This document shows, in pieces, positions 7,987 to 16,678 of a stretch of 44,016 bases of DNA. The stretch's first letter is position 1. Every line of letters begins with the position of its first letter. The stretch lies in the NCBI GenBank assembly GCA_009779975.1, contig WRAY01000019.1:1-44016 (forward strand), written 5' to 3'. The notes below the pieces were generated by a model. The model made no database searches. It was not told the origin of the DNA and was given only the letters and a program-made list of their open reading frames with translations. The DNA comes from Bacillota bacterium (GTDB taxonomy: Bacteria > Bacillota > Clostridia > Christensenellales > Pumilibacteraceae). The position numbers and the translations under genes are program-made.

Positions 7987-8865
7987 TTAAATCAGCCTCA
8001 ATTTCTTCATTTCATTCTTCACTAATTCACCGTTTGATTTTTCAATCGGTGTCAGTGGGCTTCTGACGGTGTCATTTCCTAGTCCCAGCAAACTCATTGC
8101 GTATTTAACAGGGATTGGGTTTGTTTCGCAAAACATTGAATTTGTCAAATCAAATAATTCCTCGTGAACTTGTAAGGCTTCGTTATATTTTCCTGCAAGT
8201 GCCGATTCACATAATTTTGCCATTCTGTCAGGGACGACATTCGCAATAACGCTGATGACACCTTGTGCGCCATGTAAAATCTTGGTGAGAGTCAAATTAT
8301 CATCGCCGCTCAAAACATCCCAGTTGTTTTTGGTGTTTTTGCAGATTTCAAGAATTTGGTCAATATTCCCGCTTGCTTCTTTGAGTGCGACAATATTTTT
8401 GATTTTCGACACTCTTTCGGCGGTTTTTGCCGTCATATTCAGGGCAGTTCGACCGGGAACATTATAGGCAACGATTGGTAGGGCAGTGGATGCTGCAACA
8501 GTCTCAAAAAACTGAACAATGCCGTTTTGTGTTGCCTTGTTGTAGTATGGAGTGACAACCATTAAACCGTCCGCATCCATTTTTTCATAAGTTTTGCAAA
8601 GAGTGCAAACTTCCGTCGTGTTATTTGAACCTGCCCCGATAATTACGGGAATGCGTTTGTTCACAGTTTCAATAGTAAACTTTGCCACTGCTTTCTTTTC
8701 TTCGCTAGTCAGCGTTGATGCCTCACCGGTTGTCCCAAGAGCAACAATAGCACTTGAACCACCCTTCACAAGGTGTTCAATAATTTTTTTTAGTGCGACA
8801 AAGTCAACACCCTTTTCGTCAAACGGCGTAATCATCGCCGGACATGAACCTTTGAATATAGACAT
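7987..8865 (-). CDS. dapA: 4-hydroxy-tetrahydrodipicolinate synthase
   Basis: It condenses pyruvate with aspartate semialdehyde, the first committed step of the lysine/DAP pathway. The 292 aa match the family. The Schiff-base lysine is Lys162 in VALKEASGNI; Tyr134 in YNVPGRTALN, Thr45-Thr46 in ALGTTGEAS and Arg139 are also present. The start at 8865 has a good GAGGAG site (CTCCTC on the plus strand, 8871-8876). That site abuts a 101-bp inverted repeat filling the gap to asd, so the asd-dapA transcript would carry a large hairpin just before the dapA ribosome site. Confidence 0.97.
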   Translation of the reverse strand: MSIFKGSCPAMITPFDEKGVDFVALKKIIEHLVKGGSSAIVALGTTGEASTLTSEEKKAVAKFTIETVNKRIPVIIGAGSNNTTEVCTLCKTYEKMDADGLMVVTPYYNKATQNGIVQFFETVAASTALPIVAYNVPGRTALNMTAKTAERVSKIKNIVALKEASGNIDQILEICKNTKNNWDVLSGDDNLTLTKILHGAQGVISVIANVVPDRMAKLCESALAGKYNEALQVHEELFDLTNSMFCETNPIPVKYAMSLLGLGNDTVRSPLTPIEKSNGELVKNEMKKLRLI

Positions 8866-8877
8866 AATGTTCTCCTC

Positions 8878-8978
8878 AACGCATTGCTCTAAAACGCATA
8901 ATTACATAATGATTGTTAGAATTAATTTAACTATACTCTATCATTCAATTTGTAATTATGCGTTTAGCATTGTGCGTT
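8878..8978. repeat. 101-bp palindromic element between asd and dapA
   Basis: The left arm 8878-8905 (AACGCATTGCTCTAAAACGC then ATAATTAC) and right arm 8952-8978 (GTAATTATGCGTTTAGCATT then GTGCGTT) are imperfect reverse complements; the inner 13 bases (AACGCATAATTAC) are exact. A related right-arm sequence, TTATGCGTTGGTTATTATGC, overlaps the 3' end of the gene at 40599. That makes this a dispersed repeat rather than a dap-specific site. Confidence 0.75.
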
Positions 8979-8979
8979 A

Positions 8980-9966
8980 TTAAATTAATTTCTCCGCTAT
9001 TTGAACAGCATTCAACGCCGCTCCTTTGCGAATATTGTCTGCGACAATAAACATATCAATTGTGTTATCTTGACTTTCGTCAGTTCGAACACGCCCTACA
9101 AAAACATCATCCTTTCCATCGGCGTCTAAGGGAGTAGGGTAGAGGTTTTTTTCAGGATTGTCAAAAAGCATTACTCCTTCAGCATTTTCAAGAATTTTCC
9201 GAATTTCTTTTATGCAAATAGGTTTTTCAAACTCAACATTTGCAGAAACACTGTGACCGTTAAAAACAGGGACTCTGACGGCTGTCGCACTAACTTGTAT
9301 GTTTTCATCGCCCAATATTTTCTTTGTTTCCCTTATCATTTTTTCTTCTTCGTTGGTATATCCTGTTTCTAAAAACACATCAATTTGAGGAATAACATTG
9401 GCATGGATTGGACGAGCAAAAAGCAACGGCTCTTCGCCCCTCATTCCTCTTTCTAAGTCATTTGTCCCTGCAATTCCTGCACCCGAGACTGCTTGATAAG
9501 TCGAATAAACAACTCTCTTGATTTTGTATTTTCTATGCAGCGGAGCAAGTGCAACAACTGACTGAATTGTCGAGCAATTTGGATTAGCAATCAAATTTTT
9601 GTGCCACTTGAGGTCGTGCGGATTAACTTCAGGAACAACGAGCGGCACACTGGTGTCCATTCTCCAAGCACTGGAATTGTCAATAATAATAGCATCTTCC
9701 ATCGCAAAAGCAGGAGCAAATTGTTTTGAAATGCTTCCGCCGGCACTAAAAAATGCAAAGGCGCATTTAAACTTTTTGATGTTTTCAAGAGAAAGTTCAA
9801 CAACCTCAAACTGCCTGTCTCCAAATTGTATCATGTTTCCCGCACTCTTTTTTGAAGCGAAGGGAATAATCCTCTCAACAGGAAATTTCCTCTCAAGCAA
9901 AATGTCAAGCATCTTTCTTCCAACCATGCCGGTAGCCCCAACCACAGCAACACTAAATTTTTTCAT
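8980..9966 (-). CDS. asd: Aspartate-semialdehyde dehydrogenase
   Basis: It reduces aspartyl phosphate to aspartate semialdehyde with NADPH, supplying lysine/DAP, threonine and methionine synthesis. The 328 aa fit the family. It has the N-terminal VVGATGMVGRKMLDIL nucleotide motif, catalytic Cys131 in NPNCSTIQ, the SGAGIAG segment, and HSVSANVEFE near the active-site His. The start is the ATG at 9966 with an AAGGAG site. It is first of the minus-strand asd-dapA-dapB group. Its promoter shares a palindrome with the divergent promoter for the aminopeptidase. The ~40-base leader leaves no room for a lysine riboswitch. Confidence 0.97.
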   Translation of the reverse strand: MKKFSVAVVGATGMVGRKMLDILLERKFPVERIIPFASKKSAGNMIQFGDRQFEVVELSLENIKKFKCAFAFFSAGGSISKQFAPAFAMEDAIIIDNSSAWRMDTSVPLVVPEVNPHDLKWHKNLIANPNCSTIQSVVALAPLHRKYKIKRVVYSTYQAVSGAGIAGTNDLERGMRGEEPLLFARPIHANVIPQIDVFLETGYTNEEEKMIRETKKILGDENIQVSATAVRVPVFNGHSVSANVEFEKPICIKEIRKILENAEGVMLFDNPEKNLYPTPLDADGKDDVFVGRVRTDESQDNTIDMFIVADNIRKGAALNAVQIAEKLI

Positions 9967-9999
9967 TTTAAAACTCCTTAAAAATTGAATATATAATAT

Positions 10000-10028
10000 A
10001 TACTACAACATTTAAAAAAGAGTGTCAA
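10000..10028 (-). promoter_or_regulatory. Promoter for asd-dapA-dapB
   Basis: On the minus strand: TTGACA (plus 10023-10028), 17-bp spacer, TAGTAT (plus 10000-10005). The -10 is weak (4/6); several TATA-like hexamers overlap it. Confidence 0.5.
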
Positions 10029-10032
10029 CAAG

Positions 10033-10061
10033 TTGACGACATAAAAAAAAATTGTTATACT
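10033..10061 (+). promoter_or_regulatory. Promoter for the M29 aminopeptidase gene
   Basis: TTGACG at 10033-10038, 17-bp spacer, TATACT at 10056-10061. Its -35 lies in the right arm of GTCAAC-AA-GTTGAC (10024-10037), whose left arm holds the asd -35. Confidence 0.6.
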
Positions 10062-10278
10062 GAAAATAATTAAATGATTGAGGCTAGGTATAGTTATCAG
10101 TTTTGCAATAGAAAATGAATTGAGTTAGATTTTGAGTGATAAAGTAGCAAAAGCGGTCTTTTTCATATTAGAAATATGAAAGTGGTTGGTTTTGTTTTTT
10201 TCTCGCCAAAATGTCTTAAGGCATTTCTATTTCAAGATCGACTGACTATAAGTCTTAAAATAAGGAGATGAAAAGAAA

Positions 10279-11388
10279 ATGATAGACCCAAGATTAACAC
10301 AATTGGCTAAAAATCTGGTCAACTACTCGGTGGCAGTAAAAAAAGGTGACAATGTTATGATTAGTGCCTCTGAAACTGAAACTCCGCTTGTCCTTGAACT
10401 CATAAAAGAAGTCTACAAAGCGGGCGGACACCCGTTTGTTGAAATAGTTGATGCGAAAATTTCTCGTCAACTTGCAATGGAAACAAGTGCGGAAAGGCTC
10501 GAATTTATCGTCAAACACGAGTTGGAGAAAATAAAAGGCATTCAATGTTTTATCGGTATTCGAGGCGGAAAAAACAGTTTTGAAATGAGTGATGTGCCAA
10601 ATGAGAAAAAAGAACTAATAATGAAAATCACTGATCCGATTCAACGCTGGCGTGTTGATAAAACTCGTTGGGTCGTTCTTCGTTATCCGAATGAGAGTAT
10701 GAGCCAATTGGCATCAATGTCAACAGAAAAATTCACTGATTATTACTTTAATGTTTGCGGACTGGACTACAAAAAAATGGCGAAGGCTATGGACGGACTG
10801 GTTGGGTTGATGAAAAAAACCGACAAAGTAAGAATTGTTTCGCCTGGAACGGATATAACATTCTCAATCAAAGGCGTCGGCATTGAAAAATGTTCAGGAC
10901 TAAGAAACATTCCTGACGGCGAAGTGTTCACCGCTCCTGTTAAAAACAGCGTTAATGGTGTCATTCAATACAACTGTCCATCTATCCACAACGGAATAAA
11001 ACATGAAAATGTTTGTCTTGTCATAAAAGACGGCAAAATTGTTGAGTTTACAGGTTCTCACCCTGAACAACTAAAATCAATTTTTGACACAGATGAAGGA
11101 GCAAAATATATAGGCGAGTTTGCAATCGGTGTCAACCCTTATATCAACGAGCCAATCGGCGACATTCTATTTGATGAAAAAATCACAGGCTCACTTCACT
11201 TCACTCCGGGAGCGTCTTATGAAGACGCAGGTAATGGCAACAAATCCGCAATTCACTGGGACTTAGTCCTTATTCAAACCCCTGAATTCGGCGGCGGTCA
11301 AATCTATTTCGACGATGTTTTAATCCGTGACAACGGAAGGTTTCTCATAAAAGAATTATTCCCTCTAAATCCCGAAAACCTAAAATAA
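10279..11388 (+). CDS. M29-family (AmpS/thermophilic) aminopeptidase
   Basis: This cytoplasmic metallo-aminopeptidase removes N-terminal residues from peptides. The 369 aa are a little shorter than the typical ~410. It has the N-terminal dimerisation/substrate region (GDNVMISASETETPLVLELI). The C-terminal metal site has Glu in DGEVFTAP (about 220), Glu in IGEFAIGVNP (about 279), His in GSLHFTPGASY and His-Trp-Asp in SAIHWDLV, corresponding to the M29 co-catalytic ligands. The start at 10279 has TAAGGAGATG a few bases upstream. It is probably monocistronic, ending at the terminator at 11521. It fits a peptide-using lifestyle. Confidence 0.92.
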   Translation: MIDPRLTQLAKNLVNYSVAVKKGDNVMISASETETPLVLELIKEVYKAGGHPFVEIVDAKISRQLAMETSAERLEFIVKHELEKIKGIQCFIGIRGGKNSFEMSDVPNEKKELIMKITDPIQRWRVDKTRWVVLRYPNESMSQLASMSTEKFTDYYFNVCGLDYKKMAKAMDGLVGLMKKTDKVRIVSPGTDITFSIKGVGIEKCSGLRNIPDGEVFTAPVKNSVNGVIQYNCPSIHNGIKHENVCLVIKDGKIVEFTGSHPEQLKSIFDTDEGAKYIGEFAIGVNPYINEPIGDILFDEKITGSLHFTPGASYEDAGNGNKSAIHWDLVLIQTPEFGGGQIYFDDVLIRDNGRFLIKELFPLNPENLK

Positions 11389-11456
11389 TTCTAGGAAATA
11401 GTAAAATAGTCGTAATGGCAAAATTAGGTTTGCAGCATTGTTTGCATTATAATGTG

Positions 11457-11480
11457 CGGGCAGTCAGCGACCGCCCCTAC
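11457..11480. repeat. GC-rich REP-like half element
   Basis: GCGGGCAGTCAGCGACCGCC then CCTAC: a GGGC-A-GTC / GAC-C-GCCC hairpin with a single mismatch. It is a member of the GTAGGGGCGG family, here in reverse orientation. Confidence 0.65.
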
Positions 11481-11520
11481 AATTAAATTTTCCCTTTGAA
11501 TATCACATGACAAAACCATA

Positions 11521-11554
11521 AAAACCTGTTATCATTCTTGATAACAGGTTTTTT
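11521..11554 (+). terminator. Intrinsic terminator after the M29 aminopeptidase
   Basis: AAAACCTGTTATCA (11521-11534), loop TTCT, TGATAACAGGTTTT (11539-11552), then more T. It is a perfect 14-bp stem with a T-tract. The flanking 11389-11764 gap otherwise holds one REP-like unit and the promoter for the next gene. Confidence 0.92.
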
Positions 11555-11730
11555 GTGTTAGAAAAATTATCATGATTATTTTTAATAGAGACAAATTCAA
11601 CGATGGGAAGAAAAGGTTTAGGGTTTTGGATTGGAGCACACGATACTTACAGATAATGGTTTCACAACATTTTAATTTCGCCTGTATGGTAAAATGAAAT
11701 TACTGCTAATTTACAACCCTTAAAAATCAG

Positions 11731-11759
11731 TTGACACCATTTAAAAAAACTATTATACT
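11731..11759 (+). promoter_or_regulatory. Promoter for the MFS-like transporter
   Basis: TTGACA 11731-11736, 17-bp spacer, TATACT 11754-11759. The predicted transcription start is about 11766. Confidence 0.75.
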
Positions 11760-11779
11760 ACTATGTGGTGAGGAAAGAA

Positions 11780-13060
11780 GTGTCACTTAATCGCATTAAT
11801 CGGGTGTTTTTGGCAGGCGGAAGTTTGGCGAGTGTCTTTCCGTGTGCGTTGCTTATTTTGTTTTTTCCTTATGTTCAACACATCGGAATTCAGCCTTGGA
11901 TAATGATTTTTATTATTGTGCCGTCGGTGTCGCTTGCTCTTATTGTCATGCCTTTCATCTATGACAAGATAGCAAATTCCGACATGATTTTTGCAGGACG
12001 CTACCATTTGCCGCTTGCAGTAACAACGGTGACGCTGGCACTATTCTCGGCAATGTTTTTTGCTGTTAGCCCTGATTGGCACACCGCAACAAAAGTTATT
12101 ATTTTGTTCGGGAGTTTGTTTTTTGCAACTTTGTCGTTTTTGATATTCCTCTCAAATATATCTTCCATCACTTCACGGCTAATAAAACAAGACGGAAAAA
12201 CAGAAAGGCACTACAACATCATCAGAAACGGATTTGCAGTTCTAGGCTCTTTTGCACTACTCACTGCTATGTTCATTATGGACTTTGAATACTCAAGAAA
12301 CCTTGGCTTCATTGTTGCCCTCACACTGCTTATCGCAGGTTTTTCAGTCTATTTTTCAACAAGAAAGTTTTTACCCCGTTTTATTCGTATAGACATTTTG
12401 CCAAAAAATACAATTAAAACAGTCTACAAATCTTTCTTTTCATCTTTTTCAGAAAAACTAAATTTCAAGACTTATTTAGCATATTTTTTCACAACAGTTG
12501 CAAGTTCACTTTTTGTTCTTAATGTCATGTTTATGAACTTGGAGGCTTTGGAATTTTTTGTCACACTTTCGTTTTTACTAGTCATGGCACTTTTATGTTA
12601 CGCTCTGCTTAGTCCGTTCTACATGGCATATTTCAAGAAGTTTTTTGTTGCAGGATATGCGGCAGAAGCGGTCGGAGCAATAATAATCGCAGTCATGAGT
12701 TTCTTTGTTTTGGAAGACAGTCTAAGTCTTGGAGCATTAATTCCTGCCGCAGCACTTTTGGGCTTTTCCGCTTCAGTCCGCTTGACAGTTTTTAAAAGGT
12801 TGTTTTCAGAAGCGGTTGAGCGGACTAATTCAATCAGAGGAGTCATATTCAATCTCAAAAATCTCATCATCTTTTTCGGAGCAATCATAGCATTTTTGAT
12901 AATGGCACTTTCTGCTCTTGCCGGAACTTACGCAACAGTCATTTCAATGGCTATCGCAGCAGTGTTCATTATCGGCGTTCCGATAGTTGTCCTTGTCAAT
13001 TTAAAAAAGCAACTAATCCTTCAATATCCGACAGAGGAGGAGGAGATGGGGATAGACTAA
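11780..13060 (+). CDS. Twelve-segment MFS-like membrane transporter, substrate unknown
   Basis: The ~426-aa integral membrane protein has a 6+6 arrangement of hydrophobic segments. A basic, polar stretch (RKFLPRFIRIDILPKNTIKT, about residue 195 from this start) lies between the halves, as in the major facilitator superfamily. A second polar stretch, VFKRLFSEAVERTNSIRG, lies before the last segments, and the tail is acidic (PTEEEEMGID). I see no diagnostic substrate motif. Three in-frame GTG codons compete for the start: 11765, 11768 and 11780. I chose 11780 because GAGGAAAG sits about six bases upstream, but 11765 lies almost on the predicted transcription start and could be leaderless. Confidence 0.7.
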   Translation: MSLNRINRVFLAGGSLASVFPCALLILFFPYVQHIGIQPWIMIFIIVPSVSLALIVMPFIYDKIANSDMIFAGRYHLPLAVTTVTLALFSAMFFAVSPDWHTATKVIILFGSLFFATLSFLIFLSNISSITSRLIKQDGKTERHYNIIRNGFAVLGSFALLTAMFIMDFEYSRNLGFIVALTLLIAGFSVYFSTRKFLPRFIRIDILPKNTIKTVYKSFFSSFSEKLNFKTYLAYFFTTVASSLFVLNVMFMNLEALEFFVTLSFLLVMALLCYALLSPFYMAYFKKFFVAGYAAEAVGAIIIAVMSFFVLEDSLSLGALIPAAALLGFSASVRLTVFKRLFSEAVERTNSIRGVIFNLKNLIIFFGAIIAFLIMALSALAGTYATVISMAIAAVFIIGVPIVVLVNLKKQLILQYPTEEEEMGID

Positions 13061-13135
13061 ATTCGTTTTCAAACTAATTTAGTTTTGATATAAAACTGTA
13101 TAAGCGACCCAAGAGGTGCTTGAAGTAAAAAATTG

Positions 13136-13162
13136 TAGGGGTGAGCATTGCTAGCCCGAAAT
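13136..13162. repeat. REP-like element before fhs
   Basis: GTAGGGGTGAGCATTGCTAG then CCCGAA. It is a degenerate member of the GTAGGGGCGG family, ending about 25 bp before the fhs start. Confidence 0.5.
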
Positions 13163-13187
13163 AATATACAATAAAAAGGAAAACATC

Positions 13188-14795
13188 ATGACAGACATTG
13201 AAATCGCAAGAGCGGTCAAGTTGCAGTTGATTGAAACAGTTGCAAAGAAAATCGGAATAAATGATATTATTCCATACGGGCATCACATTGCAAAAATTGA
13301 GCCAAAACCTTTGAATAAAAAGGCAAAGGTTATTTTGGTGACTGCAATCAATCCGACAAGTGCGGGAGAGGGCAAAACGACAGTAAGTGTAGGTTTGGCT
13401 GACGGTTTGTCACTGCTCGGACATAAAACAGCATTAGCGCTTCGTGAGCCGTCATTAGGGCCTGTGTTTGGAATAAAGGGCGGAGCGGCAGGAGGAGGTT
13501 ATTCTCAAATTGCGCCAATGGACGATATTAATCTCCATTTCACCGGAGACCTTCACGCAATAACAACCGCAAACAATTTGCTTTCTGCACTCATTGATAA
13601 CCATATCTATTGGGGCAATTCATTGAGTATCAGCAAAGTCACTCATCGCAGATGTCTTGACATGAATGAAAGAGCGCTGAGAAATGTTGAAGTAGGCATT
13701 GGATATAATCAGCGGCATGACAATTTTGACATAACTGCGGCATGTGAAGTCATGGCAATCTTGAGTTTAGCAAAAGACGAAAAAGATTTAAAAACTAGAC
13801 TTGGCGACATCATTGTGGGTGAAAATAAAGATGGACAGGCAGTCTATGCAAGAGACCTAAAAGCCCAAGAGGCGATGGCAATAGTTTTGAAGGATGCAAT
13901 AAAGCCAAATCTCGTTCAAACACTTATCGGAACTCCTGCGTTTGTTCACGCAGGACCTTTTGCCAATATTGCACACGGCTGCAACAGCATAATGGCAACT
14001 GCAACCGCAACTCACTATGCTGATTTCGTTGTGACCGAAGCAGGTTTTGGAGCGGATTTAGGGGCTGAAAAATTCCTCGACATAAAATCTCGTCAAATGG
14101 GACTGGTTCCCAGCGGTGTTGTCATCGTTGCAACTATCAGGGCATTAAAAGCCGCCGGCGGAGTGAAAGAGAACCTAGGTGATGAAAACATGGCAGCGTT
14201 AGAGGCCGGATTTCTTAATCTTAAAGGACACATTGAAAACATCAAAGGCGTTTTCAAACTTGATTGTGTTGTTGCAATTAACAAGTTTGTCAGCGACACC
14301 GACAAAGAAATAGCATTCATAAAAAATGAATGTGAAAAACTAGGAACAAAAGCAATTCTCTCCGAAGGTTGGGCAAAAGGCGGGGAAGGAGTGAAAGACT
14401 TGGCAAAAGAGGTTGCAAAACTCGATAGTAAAAAACTTGAATTTGTCTATGAATTGTCCGACAGTCCTGAAGAAAAAATCAAAAAAATAGCAGCAAAAAT
14501 CTATGGTGCTGACGATGTCATTTTTGAAGACAAAGCGAAAGAGGCACTCAAAAAATTAAAAGGAAACCAATATCCTGTTTGTGTTGCAAAAACGCAATAT
14601 TCTTTCTCCGACAATAAAGACCTTCTAGGTCGGCCAAAAGGATTCAAAATAACAATAAGAGACATACTCCTAAAAAACGGTTCAAAATTCCTTGTTGCAA
14701 TAGCAGGAGACATAATGTTGATGCCGGGCTTGTCAAAAGTGCCGAGCGCAGAAAAAATGAGTATAAACGATGGAGTGATAACAGGACTTTTTTAA
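13188..14795 (+). CDS. fhs: Formate--tetrahydrofolate ligase
   Basis: It makes 10-formyl-THF from formate, THF and ATP, feeding one-carbon and purine metabolism or, in acetogens, the methyl branch. At 535 aa it is slightly short of the usual ~556. It has the phosphate-binding NPTSAGEGKTTVSVGL (normally PTPAGEGKTT), GPVFGIKGGAAGGGYSQI, DINLHFTGDLHAI, and EAGFGADLGAEKFLDIK. The start has an AAAAGGAAAAC site. No other C1-pathway gene is nearby. The stop runs directly into a palindromic repeat (14795-14872). Confidence 0.97.
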   Translation: MTDIEIARAVKLQLIETVAKKIGINDIIPYGHHIAKIEPKPLNKKAKVILVTAINPTSAGEGKTTVSVGLADGLSLLGHKTALALREPSLGPVFGIKGGAAGGGYSQIAPMDDINLHFTGDLHAITTANNLLSALIDNHIYWGNSLSISKVTHRRCLDMNERALRNVEVGIGYNQRHDNFDITAACEVMAILSLAKDEKDLKTRLGDIIVGENKDGQAVYARDLKAQEAMAIVLKDAIKPNLVQTLIGTPAFVHAGPFANIAHGCNSIMATATATHYADFVVTEAGFGADLGAEKFLDIKSRQMGLVPSGVVIVATIRALKAAGGVKENLGDENMAALEAGFLNLKGHIENIKGVFKLDCVVAINKFVSDTDKEIAFIKNECEKLGTKAILSEGWAKGGEGVKDLAKEVAKLDSKKLEFVYELSDSPEEKIKKIAAKIYGADDVIFEDKAKEALKKLKGNQYPVCVAKTQYSFSDNKDLLGRPKGFKITIRDILLKNGSKFLVAIAGDIMLMPGLSKVPSAEKMSINDGVITGLF

Positions 14796-14872
14796 GTGAT
14801 TAGTGATTGGTTTTTGGTGATTGGTGAAGGTCAAATTAATTTTGCAGCCGCCAACACCAACCACTAACCACT
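14795..14872. repeat. GTGATTAGTGATTGGT-type palindromic repeat between fhs and glnS
   Basis: The left arm AGTGATTAGTGATTGGT (14795-14811) and right arm ACCAACCACTAACCACT (14856-14872) match at 15 of 17 positions as reverse complements. The element overlaps the last base of the fhs stop and ends 19 bases before glnS. A weaker CA-rich relative lies just before sucD (about 1555-1590). Confidence 0.65.
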
Positions 14873-14891
14873 AACTGCCTACCACTATAAC

Positions 14892-16586
14892 ATGAGTAAT
14901 TTTCTAGAAGATATAATTGAAAAAGATTTAAGTTCGGGTCATGCAAAGACGATTAAAACTCGTTTTCCGCCTGAACCTAATGGCTACTTGCACATAGGTC
15001 ATGCAAAAAGCATACACCTTAATTTTGGACTTGCCAAAAAATATGGCGGCGAGTTTGTTTTGCGTTTTGACGACACTAATCCGCTCAAAGAGGACATTGA
15101 ATTTGTCAATGCCATTATTGAAGATGTTTTGTGGCTGACAAACTTAAAAAAAGAAGAATTAAAAGTGAACTACGCTTCTGACTATTTCGGCATTAAATAT
15201 GAATGTGCAATATCACTTATCAAAAAAGGACTTGCCTTTGTTTGTGAATTAATGCCTGATGAAATAAGAAGAAGTCGTGGGACATTTGAAAAAAAAGGAA
15301 CAAACAGCCCCTTTAGAAATAGGAGCGCAGATGAAAATCTTCGCTTGTTTGAGGACATGAAAAACGGCAAAAACAGTTTTGTTTTAAGGGCAAAAATAGA
15401 TATGTCCAGCCCAAACATGAACATGCGTGACCCGATTATTTATCGTGTCATCAAAGACGCCCACCATTTCAGACAAGGATATAAATGGAAAATATATCCG
15501 ATGTATGATTTTGCCCATCCGATTCAAGATGCAATCGAAGGCATAACTCATAGCATTTGCTCGCTGGAATTCGAAGACCATCGTCCGCTGTATGATTGGA
15601 CACTTGATAATGTTTTTGATATAATTCAAAATGCAAGTCAAAACAAAAAAGATAACATTCCTCATTCCTCATTGCCTTTTAGGTCTCGCCAATACGAATT
15701 TGCTCGTCTTAATGTCTCTCGAACAATAATGTCAAAGCGATACTTTAAAACTCTTGTTGATGAAAAAAAGGTGGACGGACTTGATGACCCGAGAATGCCG
15801 ACGATTGCGGGACTTCGCAGAAGAGGCTACACTTCGTCATCTATTCGTAATTTTTGTCTGAGTGTCGGCGTTGCAAAAGCAAACAGCGAAGTTGACACAA
15901 GACAACTGGAGAGTTTCATTCGCAATGAGTTAAACGCAACAGCACCTCGGGCAATGGTGGTTTTAGATCCGCTTGAATTGGAAATAACAAACTTTGACGA
16001 TACTCATAAAAGATTATTGGATTTTTCTTATAACATAACAGTAGGGACGGATACTTTAAGTATTGAAAAAGAAGTCTCAAGAAAAATTAATTTCTCAAAA
16101 AAAATCTTTATTGATAAAAGTGACTTTTTGCTGGATCCTCCAAAAAACTATAACCGTTTAACTCCGGATGGTTTTGTCCGTCTGAAAAGTGCCTATATTA
16201 TCAAACACATATCTCATGAAAAAAATGAAGACGGTTCAATTAAAAAAGTGTTTGCAGAAATTGTTCCGGACTCGCTCTCAGGAAACGACACCAGCGGAGT
16301 TAAAGCAAAAGGCGTTATTCATTGGGTTGACCAAAAAACAGCCATTAATGCAAAAGTGAAACTTTATGATTACTTATTGAATGAGGAGAGTGATGGAGAT
16401 TTTCTCGACAACCTAAACAAAAATTCACTGGTAACTGTTAATGCAAAAGTTGAAAAACATTTGGAAAAATCAAAGCAAGGACAATCATTTCAATTCCTAA
16501 GAGAAGGATATTTTGTGAGAGACGAAAAAGAAAAAGACTTGAGTTTCAACAGAGTCGTTGCACTAAAAGACAGTTTTAAAATGTAA
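14892..16586 (+). CDS. glnS: Glutaminyl-tRNA synthetase
   Basis: This class I synthetase charges tRNA-Gln directly. The 564 aa fit bacterial GlnRS (~550). The catalytic signature is FPPEPNGYLHIGHAKSI (PEPNG and HIGH). The second class I signature is MSKR at about residues 280-283 in VSRTIMSKRYFKTLV, and GLRRRGYTSSSIRNF follows. The C-terminal ~230 residues are the beta-barrel anticodon-binding region. Many Bacillota rely on GatCAB instead, so a GlnRS is informative about lineage; bacterial GlnRS is thought to have come by transfer from eukaryotes. No Shine-Dalgarno precedes the ATG, because the palindromic repeat ends just upstream. Confidence 0.97.
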   Translation: MSNFLEDIIEKDLSSGHAKTIKTRFPPEPNGYLHIGHAKSIHLNFGLAKKYGGEFVLRFDDTNPLKEDIEFVNAIIEDVLWLTNLKKEELKVNYASDYFGIKYECAISLIKKGLAFVCELMPDEIRRSRGTFEKKGTNSPFRNRSADENLRLFEDMKNGKNSFVLRAKIDMSSPNMNMRDPIIYRVIKDAHHFRQGYKWKIYPMYDFAHPIQDAIEGITHSICSLEFEDHRPLYDWTLDNVFDIIQNASQNKKDNIPHSSLPFRSRQYEFARLNVSRTIMSKRYFKTLVDEKKVDGLDDPRMPTIAGLRRRGYTSSSIRNFCLSVGVAKANSEVDTRQLESFIRNELNATAPRAMVVLDPLELEITNFDDTHKRLLDFSYNITVGTDTLSIEKEVSRKINFSKKIFIDKSDFLLDPPKNYNRLTPDGFVRLKSAYIIKHISHEKNEDGSIKKVFAEIVPDSLSGNDTSGVKAKGVIHWVDQKTAINAKVKLYDYLLNEESDGDFLDNLNKNSLVTVNAKVEKHLEKSKQGQSFQFLREGYFVRDEKEKDLSFNRVVALKDSFKM

Positions 16587-16590
16587 AAAA

Positions 16591-16655
16591 ATGAAATCTG
16601 AAAAGTATGGTAAGTTATTTTAGATTAATCTTAAGCAATACTTTTCACTTTTCAT
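16591..16655. repeat. Inverted repeat between glnS and the Rossmann gene
   Basis: ATGAAA-TCT-GAAAAGTAT (16591-16608) pairs with ATACTTTTC-ACT-TTTCAT (16638-16655): 15 bp with a symmetric 3-base interruption. With no T-tract after it, it is more a palindromic unit than a terminator. Confidence 0.6.
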
Positions 16656-16678
16656 CTAAATAAATTTGGAGAAAAACC

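Larger units (their letters stand above)
9967..10278. other. 312-bp divergent intergenic region, asd / aminopeptidase
   Basis: It holds two divergent promoters that meet at a palindrome (10024-10037), then a ~215-base leader for the aminopeptidase. The leader contains TTTCATATT-AGA-AATATGAAA (from about 10166), a 9-bp hairpin not followed directly by a clean T-tract. I see no riboswitch I recognise and no ORF. Confidence 0.6.

Noticed and set aside
9967-10022. Lysine riboswitch before asd
   Set aside because: The predicted leader is only about 40 bases, far too short for the L box.
5080-10110. Shared words (CTAGCCTC, ATAACTGATA) between about 5448 and the reverse complement of about 10080
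   Set aside because: Too short and differently spaced to call a repeat family.
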